From: an uncultured Clostridia bacterium
GTDB taxonomy: Bacteria > Bacillota > Clostridia > TANB77 > CAG-508
Length of the DNA stretch: 64,000 bases
Direction of reading: 5' to 3'
Assembly (NCBI GenBank): GCA_934133165.1
Contig: CAKPAW010000007.1
Span: forward strand, 1 to 64,000
Positions 43,268-52,024 of this stretch are shown piece by piece. The position numbers and the translations under genes were made by a program. How positions within the stretch are numbered: position 1 is the first letter of the stretch; the number at the start of each line of letters is the position of its first letter. A model generated the notes under the pieces. That model did no database searches and was not told the DNA's origin. It was given only the letters and a program-made list of their open reading frames with translations.

Positions 43268-43981
43268 ATGAAAATTTTAAAAAGAAATCAAATCATAATC
43301 ATTGTAATTGCTTTAATGCTTGTAACAGCAGGATATTTAAACTATACTACAAACCATGATGGAGCAATTCCTACAAGCACTAATACAGAAGAAAAAACGG
43401 ATATAGCATCAATAGGAGATGCAAAATTAGTAAGTAGTAATGGAGTTGAAGATGGCATAAATGAAGAAGCATTAGTTTCAAATGGAGAAGAAGGAACAGA
43501 CAAAGTACAAGAAACAGCTGTAGTAGAAAATGATTCAGAGGAAACAAGTACAAATGTAGAAGCTAATGGTACAAACACAAATATCAACAACAATATAAAC
43601 ACTAGTGTAACTACTAGTACAACTTCTAAAGAAACAAAAGAATATTTTTCATCTTCAAGATTAAGCAGAGAAACAATGTATTCACAAATGCTAGAAAGTT
43701 ATAGAAAAATTCTAGAAAATGAAACAATAAGTGAAACGCAGAAATCAGTAGCACAGACTGAAATAAAAAATATAAATGATATAAAAAACAAAATAATGAT
43801 TTGTGAAAATTTAATAAAAACAAAAGGAGTAGAAGATTTAGTTATATTTGTTAACGATAAAAGTATTAGTGTTGTAGTAAGAACAGATAAATTAGGACAA
43901 GAACAAATTGCACAAATACAAAATATTATAGAAAGAGAAATGCAAACAGAAATTAGTAATATACATATTAGTAATAAATAA
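43268..43981 (+). CDS. spoIIIAH: stage III sporulation protein AH
   Basis: A 237-residue protein with one N-terminal membrane helix (IIIVIALMLVTAGYLNY), a long Thr/Asn/Glu-rich linker, and a C-terminal YscJ/FliF-like ring domain (SSRLSRETMYSQMLESYRKIL ... VEDLVIFVNDKSISVVV). SpoIIIAH meets SpoIIQ across the intermembrane space. GGAGG is about 12 bases before the ATG. Last gene of the operon. Confidence 0.95.
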   Translation: MKILKRNQIIIIVIALMLVTAGYLNYTTNHDGAIPTSTNTEEKTDIASIGDAKLVSSNGVEDGINEEALVSNGEEGTDKVQETAVVENDSEETSTNVEANGTNTNINNNINTSVTTSTTSKETKEYFSSSRLSRETMYSQMLESYRKILENETISETQKSVAQTEIKNINDIKNKIMICENLIKTKGVEDLVIFVNDKSISVVVRTDKLGQEQIAQIQNIIEREMQTEISNIHISNK

Positions 43982-44023
43982 TAGTTTGTGCCTTAAAATT
44001 ATTAATAATGAGATAAGTTAAAT

Positions 44024-44052
44024 TTGCAATTTTACATAAAATATAGTATAAT
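44024..44052 (+). promoter_or_regulatory. promoter of the 44141 gene
   Basis: TTGCAA, 17 bases, TATAAT. Begins with the same 16 bases, TTGCAATTTTACATAA, as the promoter at 35757. Confidence 0.75.
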
Positions 44053-44140
44053 ACATCTATATAATTTAGTATGAGTCCTTATAGTTTTTTTATCAAAGAC
44101 TCGAGACATCAAATAATTTAATAAGGAGGATTATTCTGTA

Positions 44141-44476
44141 ATGAATAAGAAAAATCTAAAGGAATATGGACTTATGGTGTTTAATTATGTTGTTATACCA
44201 ATTATTTCAGTAATTATTGGATTAACAATTGCAAATGGAATAAATGACATAAAAAACACTAAAACCGAGAAAGAAGTTTTTTTAATTGAATTAGGTGTGA
44301 AAATCTCAGACCTTAAGTGGTTGGCAAGAGAAGGAAAATTGTCAGAAGAAGAAATAGAAAAATTTAATGAATCTGCCAGAAACATAAATTATGAAAAATT
44401 AGACCAACTATTGGATAAACTTCTGGAAGGAAAAGAAGATGAATCTATTCAGAAAATAAGTTTTGTCTTTGAATAA
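44141..44476 (+). CDS. small membrane-anchored hypothetical protein
   Basis: A 111-residue protein: basic start, one membrane helix (VFNYVVIPIISVIIGLTIAN, about 13-32), then a charged helical cytoplasmic or external domain (LKWLAREGKLSEEEIEKF). No family recognised. Single gene with a consensus promoter, AAGGAGGA ribosome site and a terminator. Its promoter resembles that of the foreign-looking gene at 35853. Confidence 0.7.
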   Translation: MNKKNLKEYGLMVFNYVVIPIISVIIGLTIANGINDIKNTKTEKEVFLIELGVKISDLKWLAREGKLSEEEIEKFNESARNINYEKLDQLLDKLLEGKEDESIQKISFVFE

Positions 44477-44485
44477 AGATAAAAA

Positions 44486-44531
44486 AAACATAAAGAGCTT
44501 TCAATATTTTTGAAGGCTTTTTATGTTTTTA
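44486..44531 (+). terminator. terminator of the 44141 gene
   Basis: AAACATAAAGAGCTTTCA pairs with TGAAGGCTTTTTATGTTT (one bulge), then TT. Confidence 0.8.
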
Positions 44532-44620
44532 TTTATCTTATACAAAAGACTATCATGTTATGATAAATTTTCTACAATATAAAAAACTTCAATAATTTTT
44601 ATAAAAATTTAAAAAATGTG

Positions 44621-44648
44621 TTGTAAAAAATAAAATTATTGATATAAT
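44621..44648 (+). promoter_or_regulatory. promoter of the phosphofructokinase gene
   Basis: TTGTAA, 16 bases, TATAAT. Confidence 0.65.
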
Positions 44649-44688
44649 AAGAAACATGGTAAAAGTGAAAAAGTAGGAGGAAGAAAAA

Positions 44689-45828
44689 ATGGTAAAAAAG
44701 GTAGCAATACTAGCAAATGGTGGAGACGTATCAGGATTTAATGCAGTAATAAGAGCTATAGTAAAGACTGCAGAAAATAACGGTGTAGAATGTTATGGAT
44801 TTATAGATGGATATCGTGGACTTTTAAAAAATGATTATATAAGATTAAGTAGTGCAGATACAGCATCTGGAATATTACAAAAAGGTGGTTCAATAATATC
44901 ATCTTCTACAAATGCAAATGTATTTCATTACAAATTAGTAGATGAAAATGGAAACGTAACATACCAAGATTTATCAGAAAAATGTGTTCAAAACGTAAAA
45001 GATGATGGATTTGATTGTATATTCACATTAGGTGGAGATAGCACACAAAAATCAGCAAGAGACTTTTCATTAAGAGGAATAAATGTAATAGGAGTTCCAA
45101 AGACAATAGATAATGATGTTGCATGTACAGACATTACATTTGGTTATAATACAGCAGTATCAGTTGCAGCAGAAGCATTAGATAGACTTCATACAACAGC
45201 TGAAACACACCATAGAATAATGGTACTAGAAGTAATGGGAAGAGAAGCAGGATGGATAGCACTAGAATCAGCTATAGCTGGTGGAGCAGACGTAGCCTTA
45301 ATTCCAGAAATTCCATATGATATAAATAAAGCAGCAGAAGCAATAAAGAAGAGACAAGCTATAGGCAAAAATTTCAGTATAGTAGTTGTTTCAGAAGGAG
45401 CATTCCCTAAAGGTGGAGATATATCAGTTCAAGATACAAGAGATGGTGGGGAAGGAGTTATAAACATTCAACTTGGTGGAGCAGGAGAAAAAGTTGCAAA
45501 GGAATTAGAAAAATTAACAGGATTAACTGCTAGATGCACAGTTTTAGGATATATGCAAAGAGGTGGAACGCCAACAGCATTTGATAGAGTACTTTCTACA
45601 AAATACGGAGCAAAAGCAATGGAACTTGCGTTAGAAGGAAAATTCAATGTATTAACAGTATTAAAAAATGGAAAACTAGACTATGTAGATTTAGAAGATG
45701 TAGTTGGCGATAATAAAGTCATAGGTGCAGTACAAGGTGGAACAGCAGAAAGTAACGTAAGAGTAGTTACTATGGACCACGATTTAGTAAAAACAGCAAG
45801 AGACATAGGAATCTGTTTAGGAGACTAA
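44689..45828 (+). CDS. pfkA: 6-phosphofructokinase (phosphoryl donor uncertain)
   Basis: A 379-residue phosphofructokinase that makes fructose-1,6-bisphosphate in glycolysis. Motifs: GGDVSGFNAVIR near residue 11 (more often GGDAPGMN), FTLGGDSTQ with Ser118 at the donor-deciding position, PKTIDND at 137-143, and MGREAGWIAL. The Lys in PKTIDND occurs in PPi-dependent and some ATP-dependent enzymes; the donor position is Gly in ATP and Asp in PPi enzymes, but here Ser. It belongs to the long, mixed group of the family. GGAGGA precedes the ATG. Confidence 0.92.
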   Translation: MVKKVAILANGGDVSGFNAVIRAIVKTAENNGVECYGFIDGYRGLLKNDYIRLSSADTASGILQKGGSIISSSTNANVFHYKLVDENGNVTYQDLSEKCVQNVKDDGFDCIFTLGGDSTQKSARDFSLRGINVIGVPKTIDNDVACTDITFGYNTAVSVAAEALDRLHTTAETHHRIMVLEVMGREAGWIALESAIAGGADVALIPEIPYDINKAAEAIKKRQAIGKNFSIVVVSEGAFPKGGDISVQDTRDGGEGVINIQLGGAGEKVAKELEKLTGLTARCTVLGYMQRGGTPTAFDRVLSTKYGAKAMELALEGKFNVLTVLKNGKLDYVDLEDVVGDNKVIGAVQGGTAESNVRVVTMDHDLVKTARDIGICLGD

Positions 45829-45844
45829 AAAATATATATAATAT

Positions 45845-45880
45845 AAAAAAATCCATTGAAATATATGGATTTTTTTGTTA
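45845..45880 (+). terminator. terminator after the phosphofructokinase gene
   Basis: AAAAAATCCAT pairs with ATGGATTTTTT. Confidence 0.8.
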
Positions 45881-45958
45881 AAATAAAGACTATAAAATTA
45901 AAAAATTAAGCAGATATATTAAATCTTGACTATATATAGAGAAAAAAGGAGAAATAAA

Positions 45959-47662
45959 ATGTTAAATTTTAAAGAAAAGATTGCAGAAGAAATTGCAAAA
46001 GCAACAAACTTAAATAAAGAAGAATTAGAAAACTATATAGAAGTTCCAAAAGATAGTTCAATGGGAGATTATGCTTTTCCTTGTTTTAAACTTGCAAAAG
46101 AACTAAGAAAAGCACCACCTGCTATAGCTGCAGAAATTTATGAAAAATTAGAAATAGACGGAGAAACATTTTCAAAAGTAGAAATTGTTGGCGGATATAT
46201 TAATTTTTACACAAATAGTTCAGCTTTAGTAAAAGATGTTTTAAGTGAATACAATGAAAAGAAAGAAAAATATGGAGATTCTGAAATAGGTAAAGGAAAA
46301 AATGTAGTAATAGACTATTCTGCACCTAATATTGCAAAACCTTTCCATATAGGTCATTTACGTTCAACTGTAATTGGGGGAGCATTATATAATGTATACA
46401 AATTCTTAGATTTTAACGTAACAGGCGTAAATCATTTAGGAGATTATGGAACACAATTTGGTAAACTTATAGAAGGATACAAAATGTGGGGAGATGAATA
46501 TGATATAGATTCAAACCCAATAGATGAATTAACCCAAATATATATTCGTATAAACGAACTTTGCAAACAAGATGAAAGTGTTCTAGAAAATTGTAGAAAT
46601 AACTTCAAAAAATTAGAAGATAAAGATCCATATTGTGTAGAAATATGGGAAAGATTCAGAAAATTAAGTTTAAAAGAATTTCAAAGAGTATATGATATGT
46701 TAGGAAGTACATTTGACTCATGGAATGGAGAAGCTTTCTATTCAGACAAAATGAAAGAAGTAGTTGAAATATTAGAAAAAACTGGAAGATTAGTAGAATC
46801 TGAAGGAGCAAGAGTTATAGAACTTGAAAATATGGCACCATGTATTATAGAAAAAACAAATGGTTCTACAACATATGCAACAAGGGACTTAGCAGCAATA
46901 CTTTACAGAGCAAGAAATTATGATTTTGACAAAGCATTATATGTTACATCATATGAACAAGTGTTACACTTTAAACAAGTATTTGAAGTTGCAAAACTTC
47001 TAGGAATAGACGAAAAATATACCAATGGATTAGAACATGTACCATTTGGAATGGTAAGACTAAAAGAAGGTAAGATGTCTACAAGGGAAGGCGTTATAAT
47101 AAAATTAGAAGATCTATTAAAAGAAGCAATTTCAAGAGCAGAAAAAGTAATTGAAGAAAAAAATCCTGAACTTGAAGATAAGGAAGACGTGGCAAAAAAA
47201 GTAGGCATAGGGGCAGTTATATTTAACGATTTATCTAATAGTAGAATTAAAGATGAAATATTTGATTGGGATACAATGCTTAATTTCCAAGGAGAAACAG
47301 GTCCATATGTACAATACATATATGTAAGGACAAAGAGCGTACTTGAAAAAGCTGGCTATGTTCCAAAATTTGAAGATATAAATATAAATGAATTAACAGA
47401 TGAAGCATCTACAAACGTAATAAAAACAATATCCAACTTTTCAAATACATTAGAGCAAGTTGTAGATAAAAACGAACCTTCAATTCTATCTAGATATTTA
47501 ATAGACCTAAGTCAAAGTTTTAGCTCATTCTATAATGCAAACAAAATAATAGGTGAAGACAAAGAAAAACAAGATGCACGATTATATTTAACATATGTAG
47601 TTGGCAATATTTTAAAAACAGGTGCTAATTTACTTGGAATACAAATGCCATATAGAATGTAG
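45959..47662 (+). CDS. argS: arginine--tRNA ligase
   Basis: A 567-residue class I arginyl-tRNA synthetase. The N-terminal Add1 domain (about 1-110) is followed by the HIGH motif in APNIAKPFHIGHLRST and the KMSTREG form of KMSK; the DALR anticodon-binding domain with LSRYLIDLSQSFSSFYNANKI ends the protein. Complete and of normal length. AAAAGGAG favours the ATG at 45959 over one at 45926. Confidence 0.96.
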   Translation: MLNFKEKIAEEIAKATNLNKEELENYIEVPKDSSMGDYAFPCFKLAKELRKAPPAIAAEIYEKLEIDGETFSKVEIVGGYINFYTNSSALVKDVLSEYNEKKEKYGDSEIGKGKNVVIDYSAPNIAKPFHIGHLRSTVIGGALYNVYKFLDFNVTGVNHLGDYGTQFGKLIEGYKMWGDEYDIDSNPIDELTQIYIRINELCKQDESVLENCRNNFKKLEDKDPYCVEIWERFRKLSLKEFQRVYDMLGSTFDSWNGEAFYSDKMKEVVEILEKTGRLVESEGARVIELENMAPCIIEKTNGSTTYATRDLAAILYRARNYDFDKALYVTSYEQVLHFKQVFEVAKLLGIDEKYTNGLEHVPFGMVRLKEGKMSTREGVIIKLEDLLKEAISRAEKVIEEKNPELEDKEDVAKKVGIGAVIFNDLSNSRIKDEIFDWDTMLNFQGETGPYVQYIYVRTKSVLEKAGYVPKFEDININELTDEASTNVIKTISNFSNTLEQVVDKNEPSILSRYLIDLSQSFSSFYNANKIIGEDKEKQDARLYLTYVVGNILKTGANLLGIQMPYRM

Positions 47663-47703
47663 AAGATGATATATAATAATATGTAATTCAAAATAAAAAT
47701 ACG

Positions 47704-47737
47704 AAAATAGGCTGATTTATATTAGCTTATTTTTTAT
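47704..47737 (+). terminator. terminator after argS
   Basis: AAATAGGCT pairs with AGCTTATTT, followed by TTTATTT. Confidence 0.7.
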
Positions 47738-47797
47738 TTAAATTTATAGAAATAAATTTAAGAATTAAATAAATGATAAAAATTTTTCTTTAGTAAT

Positions 47798-48250
47798 TTA
47801 TAATAAAGGAGCTTCTTTAAATCCTTTATTTTTTTTGTAAAAGTTTGAATCTTCGATAATACCAAGTCTAATATCATGATTAAATAATTTTTTCTCAGTT
47901 TTTTCTGAAAAATCATCATATACTTTATGTTTGTCAAGATTTGCTGCAGCTGCATCTTTTAGAACTGCTAAAATTTCTCCATGTTCAACTTCCATTCTTA
48001 AACAAGATTGTTTTACTGAAGCTAAATCCTCCTCGAAATTACCAAACTTTTTTTCTAAATTATCAAACCTATTGTTTAAACCATTAAATTTATTCTCTAA
48101 ACCATTAAAGTTATTTTTTAAACCATCAAAGTTATTTTCCAAATTGTCAAATCTGTTTTCTAAATTGTCAAACTTATTGTTTAAACCATTAAAGTCATTT
48201 TTTAAATCATTAATAGCGTCAAGAATTTCATTTTTGTCTGTATTTTTCAT
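47798..48250 (-). CDS. heptad-repeat coiled-coil protein
   Basis: A 150-residue protein. Residues about 17-75 are eight or more tandem 7-residue units of the type FDNLENR/FNGLENK, a perfect coiled coil with Phe and Leu in the core. The C-terminal part (MEVEHGEILAVLKDAA, KKLFNHDIRLGIIED) matches the tail of the next protein at 48333, so the two are diverged paralogues. No membrane segment. TGGAGGTG precedes the ATG. No function is known to me; oligomer or filament formation is likely from the repeats. Confidence 0.75.
   Translation of the reverse strand: MKNTDKNEILDAINDLKNDFNGLNNKFDNLENRFDNLENNFDGLKNNFNGLENKFNGLNNRFDNLEKKFGNFEEDLASVKQSCLRMEVEHGEILAVLKDAAAANLDKHKVYDDFSEKTEKKLFNHDIRLGIIEDSNFYKKNKGFKEAPLL
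48025..48199 (-). repeat. 21-base coding tandem repeat
   Basis: About eight imperfect units, each coding seven residues of the FDNLENR type, inside the coiled-coil gene. Confidence 0.7.
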
Positions 48251-48332
48251 ATTGCAAACACCTCCATTAAAAATATTTTATAGTTAGGTAAATTAATTTT
48301 TATAAAAATTGTGAAATTGAGAATAAAGATAA

Positions 48333-49145
48333 TTAAATAGTAGCTGTTATAGAACGGGCTTCTAAAGAATCTATTCTCATATCATGATCAAATAATTTTG
48401 AATTAATTCTAGATAAATTAGAATCATATTGTTTATGCTGTTCTAAATTTTCTTGATAAGAATTTGTAAGAAAATCAAATTTTTTATCTAATAAGCTTAA
48501 TTTTTTATCATGTAAATCTAACTTTTCATTCTGTTCTTCAAATCTTTTATCAAACTTATTTTCAAATTTTACAAATTTTCTGTCAATAGTAAAAGCAAAA
48601 TCATGAAAAATTTCAGCAATTTCTAGACTAAATTGAGAAAAACGTTTATCGATTTTTTCATCCATTTTAATTTCAAACTCAGCAAAGCGTTTATCAAGCT
48701 TCTCGTCTAGTTTAATTTCAACTTCAGCGAAGCGTTTATCAAGTTTTTCGTCCATTTTAATTTCAAATTCAGCAAAGCGATTATCAAGCTTTTCATCCAT
48801 TTTAACTTCAAATTCTGCGAATTTTCTGTCGAATTTAGCTTCTATATCTACAAATTTTTTATCAAACTTAGATTCCATATCTTCAAACTTCTTATCAAAT
48901 TTAGTTTCCATGTTTGCGAATTTTTTATCAAATTTAGTTTCTATGTTTGCGAATTTTTTATCAAATTTAGTTTCTATGTCCGCAAACTTCTTATCAAACT
49001 TAGCTTCCATGTTTGTAAATTTCTTATCGAATTTAACTTCCATTTCAGTAAATTTTTTATCAATTTTATCATCAATTTTAATTTCAAATTCTGAAAATTT
49101 GGTATCAAATAAGTTAGCTAATTGTTCTAAATCTTTCTTATCCAT
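48333..49145 (-). CDS. 11-/15-residue repeat coiled-coil protein
   Basis: A 270-residue, highly charged helical protein. Residues about 38-115 are seven 11-residue units (KFDKKFANIET type); about 115-175 are four 15-residue units (KMDEKLDKRFAEFEI type). Hendecad and pentadecad periods give a slow right-handed coiled coil or, with so many Lys, a lipid-binding amphipathic helix. The tail SKLFDHDMRIDSLEAR is shared with the smaller protein at 47798. The ATG at 49145 follows AAGGAGGGA; a TTG at 49166 lies before that site. No function is known. Confidence 0.75.
   Translation of the reverse strand: MDKKDLEQLANLFDTKFSEFEIKIDDKIDKKFTEMEVKFDKKFTNMEAKFDKKFADIETKFDKKFANIETKFDKKFANMETKFDKKFEDMESKFDKKFVDIEAKFDRKFAEFEVKMDEKLDNRFAEFEIKMDEKLDKRFAEVEIKLDEKLDKRFAEFEIKMDEKIDKRFSQFSLEIAEIFHDFAFTIDRKFVKFENKFDKRFEEQNEKLDLHDKKLSLLDKKFDFLTNSYQENLEQHKQYDSNLSRINSKLFDHDMRIDSLEARSITATI
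48620..49035 (-). repeat. 33-base and 45-base coding tandem repeats
   Basis: Seven 33-base units then four 45-base units, matching 11- and 15-residue protein repeats. The units differ at third positions and a few residues, so the array is not brand new. Confidence 0.75.
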
Positions 49146-49464
49146 AATACATCCCTCCTTATACAATATATTTAGGTTTTTAAAAGGCCACCTATAAACC
49201 TTTTTGTAGGTAAATTAATTTACCTAACTATTAGATAAAATAATAATACATATAAGTTAAAATGTCAATAAAAAATTTTCGACAAGAATGTACATAAATA
49301 GTTAATAAAATCAATTATATATCATTATGTACAAGAAAAAACAAAATATAACAAAATTATACATATGAGTAAATAAAATATGTAAGAAAAATGTAGAAAA
49401 ATAGGTTGCAAAAAAAACAACACTAATATATAATTATGAAAGAAAAATTAGGGAGCAAATTGTA
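49146..49464. other. 319-base intergenic region
   Basis: It holds the ribosome site of the minus-strand coiled-coil gene at the left and the vanZ-type promoter (49406-49434) at the right. Between are only A/T-rich bases with scattered TGTACA-like words (49312, 49327). I see no gene or structured RNA. Confidence 0.6.
49406..49434 (+). promoter_or_regulatory. promoter of the VanZ-family gene
   Basis: TTGCAA, 17 bases, TATAAT. Confidence 0.75.
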
Positions 49465-49983
49465 ATGTATGTAGAAAATAAGAAAACAAAAATAAAAAGA
49501 ATAGTTTTTGCTATTTTAATTATTATAAATTGCATAGTAATATTTAATTTTTCAAATAAAGTGGCAGACGATTCAGGCAAACAAAGTGGAAGAATAGTAA
49601 ATTTTATTTCACAAATAGTTCCTATCATAAAAAATATGCCAGAGCCAGATAAAACAAATTTTATAGAAGGAACCTTAACGGCAATAGTTAGAAAAACAGC
49701 ACATTTTTCAATATATACACTACTTGGTCTTCTTACTATGAATTTTATGCTTACATTTAAAAGGAAAAATTGTAGAGTTGACTTAAGGTGTGTAGTAGCA
49801 CTTGCATCTTGCACATTTTATGCTATAACAGATGAAATACATCAGTATTTTATACCAGGTAGAAGCTGTGAATTAAGAGATGTGTGTATAGATACTTTAG
49901 GTGCAATACTAGGGATTTTAGTAGTAAAAATAACAACAAAAATATATAGGAAATTTAATAAAGATAAAAGTACAACAACTTGA
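49465..49983 (+). CDS. VanZ family protein
   Basis: A 172-residue membrane protein with four to five helices. VanZ motifs are complete: NFSNKVADDSGKQSG, RKTAHFSIYTLLGLL, FYAITDEIHQYFIPGRSCELRDVCIDTLGAILG. VanZ relatives can give low-level teicoplanin tolerance, but most family members are of unknown role at the cell surface. No other vancomycin genes are present. The stop overlaps the promoter of the LCP gene. AGGGAGC precedes the ATG. Confidence 0.88.
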   Translation: MYVENKKTKIKRIVFAILIIINCIVIFNFSNKVADDSGKQSGRIVNFISQIVPIIKNMPEPDKTNFIEGTLTAIVRKTAHFSIYTLLGLLTMNFMLTFKRKNCRVDLRCVVALASCTFYAITDEIHQYFIPGRSCELRDVCIDTLGAILGILVVKITTKIYRKFNKDKSTTT

Positions 49984-50008
49984 CAATTTACTTAAAGAAG
50001 AGTATAGT
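49980..50008 (+). promoter_or_regulatory. promoter of the LCP gene
   Basis: Perfect TTGACA, 17 bases, TATAGT, overlapping the vanZ stop codon. Confidence 0.8.
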
Positions 50009-50054
50009 TTAGCATTATAAAGAAAAAGTAATTGCAATAATGTGGGAGGAAAAA

Positions 50055-51110
50055 ATGTCTAGAATTGAAAAAAATAAACAAAACAAGAAAAAAGGAAAAG
50101 TTTTAAAAATAATATTAATCATATTACTATTTATTATAGTAATAATAGCAGCAGTATTTGCTGGAGGTTATTGGTATGTAAATGATAAATTAGGAAAAAT
50201 GCAACAAGTAGAAATAAAAGATGAAGATTTGAATATAGACGAAAAAGTAGAAGAAAACTTAACAGGTTATAGAAATATAGCAATTTTTGGTGTAGATAGT
50301 AGAAGCTCAAACTTAGGAAAAGGAAATAGAAGCGACTGCATAATTATAGCAAGTATAAATAACCAAACAAAAGAAGTAAAACTTGCCTCTATATATAGAG
50401 ATACATATGTACAAATTCAAGGACATGGATTAGACAAAATTAATCACGCATATTCTTATGGAGAAGCTCCTTTAGCTCTTGGAACATTAAATACTAATTT
50501 AGACTTGAACATAAAAGAATTTGTTACAGTAAATTTTGATTCTGTTGCAGAAGCAGTAGACCAATTAGGTGGAATAAAAATGACAATCACTGATGCAGAA
50601 GTGAAATATATAAACGGATATATTGAAGAAACTTCAAATGTAACAGGAAAAGATTCTAACAAAATTACTTCAGCAGGAACATATAATTTAAATGGTGTTC
50701 AAGCAGTAGCTTATGGAAGAATAAGATATACAGAGGGTGGAGACTACAAAAGAACAGAACGTATGAGAGATGTTATAGAAGCCATGCTTAAAAAACTACA
50801 AACAAAAAGTATAGGTGAAATAAATTCTATGTTAGATAGTGTATTACCTAAAATATATACTAATATAGATACAGGAAGTATAATATCTGAAATACCAAGT
50901 ATTGCAAAATATAAAATAACAGATAGTATAGGATGGCCATATAAAACAAGAGGAAAAACTATGACATTATGGTATGGTATTCCAATTACACTAGAAAGCA
51001 ATGTAGTACAATTACACAAAGAATTATTTGGAGAAGAAAACTACGAAGCATCTGACAAAGTAAAATCAATAAGTACACAAATAGTAAATAAAACAGGATA
51101 TACAAACTAA
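50055..51110 (+). CDS. LCP (LytR-CpsA-Psr) family wall-polymer ligase
   Basis: A 351-residue membrane-anchored protein. One helix at about 16-40, then an extracellular LCP domain: IAIFGVDSRSSNLGKGNRSDCI with the metal-binding Asp and Arg residues, LASIYRDTYVQIQGHGLDKINHAYSYG, NFDSVAEAVDQLGGI and YGRIRYTEGGDYKRTERMRDV. LCP enzymes move glycopolymers from lipid carrier to peptidoglycan. The polysaccharide operon begins 199 bases later, which makes its product the likely substrate. GGGAGGA favours the ATG at 50055. Confidence 0.92.
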   Translation: MSRIEKNKQNKKKGKVLKIILIILLFIIVIIAAVFAGGYWYVNDKLGKMQQVEIKDEDLNIDEKVEENLTGYRNIAIFGVDSRSSNLGKGNRSDCIIIASINNQTKEVKLASIYRDTYVQIQGHGLDKINHAYSYGEAPLALGTLNTNLDLNIKEFVTVNFDSVAEAVDQLGGIKMTITDAEVKYINGYIEETSNVTGKDSNKITSAGTYNLNGVQAVAYGRIRYTEGGDYKRTERMRDVIEAMLKKLQTKSIGEINSMLDSVLPKIYTNIDTGSIISEIPSIAKYKITDSIGWPYKTRGKTMTLWYGIPITLESNVVQLHKELFGEENYEASDKVKSISTQIVNKTGYTN

Positions 51111-51134
51111 TTGATAATAAAAAACGAAAAAAAC

Positions 51135-51190
51135 AATAAAATGGATATAATTTTACCATAAAAAGTAAATTTATATCTATTTTATTTTTA
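51135..51190 (+). terminator. terminator after the LCP gene
   Basis: AATAAAATGGATATAATTTTAC pairs with GTAAATTTATATCTATTTTATT around CATAAAAA, followed by TTTA. Confidence 0.75.
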
Positions 51191-51255
51191 TGTTAAAAAG
51201 TTACTACTAATATCATAAAAAACAACAAAAAAACTTAAAAAAAGACAATAAATAA

Positions 51256-51284
51256 TTGACTTTGTATCTAATATATTATACAAT
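51256..51284 (+). promoter_or_regulatory. promoter of the polysaccharide operon
   Basis: TTGACT, 17 bases, TACAAT, 24 bases before the first ATG. No other promoter of this quality is seen to the window end. Confidence 0.7.
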
Positions 51285-51308
51285 AAAAATACTAGGGGGA
51301 AATGAAAA

Positions 51309-52022
51309 ATGGGTATTAATGTTAATAACAATAATGCTGCTTTAGCACATGAAATAGAATTAGAAACTCCAGAAACAAGTAAAGGTAAGAATAAAACTAA
51401 AATTTTATATAAATTAATAAAAAAAATAGTAGATATTATAGGTGGACTAGTTGGAATTATATTACTAATTCCAATAACTATAGTGTTATATATAGTTACA
51501 TTATTTTCTAAAGAGAATAAAGGACCATTATTTTTCGAACAATTAAGAATAGGAGAAAACGGAAAAGAATTTAGACTATATAAATTCCGTTCAATGGTTA
51601 TGCATGCGGATGAAAAACTATGGGAGTACTTAAATAATAATCCAGAAGCCAAGGAAGAATATAAAAAGTATAAAAAACTTAAAGAAGATCCACGTATTAC
51701 AAAGCTAGGAAAATTTTTAAGAAAAACAAGTTTAGATGAATTTCCACAATTTATAAATGTACTAAAAGGTGATATGAGTTTAGTAGGACCACGTCCATAT
51801 TTATATAGAGAAAAAAGAGACATGGGAGAAAAGTATAACGAAATAATAAAAGTGAAACCAGGACTTACAGGTTATTGGCAAGTGAATGGTAGAAGTGATG
51901 TAGACTTTGATGAGAGAATAAATATGGATATTGCATATATAAAAGACAGAAATTTATGGTTTGATTTTAAAATATTAATAAAAACAATATTAAAAGTATT
52001 TAAAAAGGGAGGAGCTTTATAA
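51309..52022 (+). CDS. initiating sugar-1-phosphate transferase (monotopic PGT)
   Basis: A 237-residue phosphoglycosyl transferase of the bacterial sugar transferase family that loads the first sugar phosphate on undecaprenyl phosphate. One re-entrant membrane helix (VDIIGGLVGIILLIPITIVLY) precedes the catalytic part: KFRSMVMHAD, KTSLDEFPQF (the catalytic Asp-Glu), DMSLVGPRPYL and PGLTGYWQVNGRSDV. It lacks the polytopic N-terminal half of WbaP. First gene of the operon. Confidence 0.92.
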   Translation: MGINVNNNNAALAHEIELETPETSKGKNKTKILYKLIKKIVDIIGGLVGIILLIPITIVLYIVTLFSKENKGPLFFEQLRIGENGKEFRLYKFRSMVMHADEKLWEYLNNNPEAKEEYKKYKKLKEDPRITKLGKFLRKTSLDEFPQFINVLKGDMSLVGPRPYLYREKRDMGEKYNEIIKVKPGLTGYWQVNGRSDVDFDERINMDIAYIKDRNLWFDFKILIKTILKVFKKGGAL

Positions 52023-52024
52023 TA

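Noticed and set aside
48620..49035. Regular repeats that could be taken for a CRISPR array
   Set aside because: The 33- and 45-base units are contiguous without spacers and are in frame with an 11-/15-residue protein repeat with a good ribosome site; no cas gene is near.
48910..49197. Plus-strand open frame with FANFLSNLVSM-type repeats
   Set aside because: It is the antisense of the repeat coiled-coil gene, has no ribosome site and exists only because the repeats lack stops on both strands. The same holds for the plus-strand frame at 47931-48287.
49465..49983. Glycopeptide resistance cluster
   Set aside because: Only a VanZ-family protein is present, with no vanHAX or ligase genes; most VanZ-family proteins are not resistance genes.
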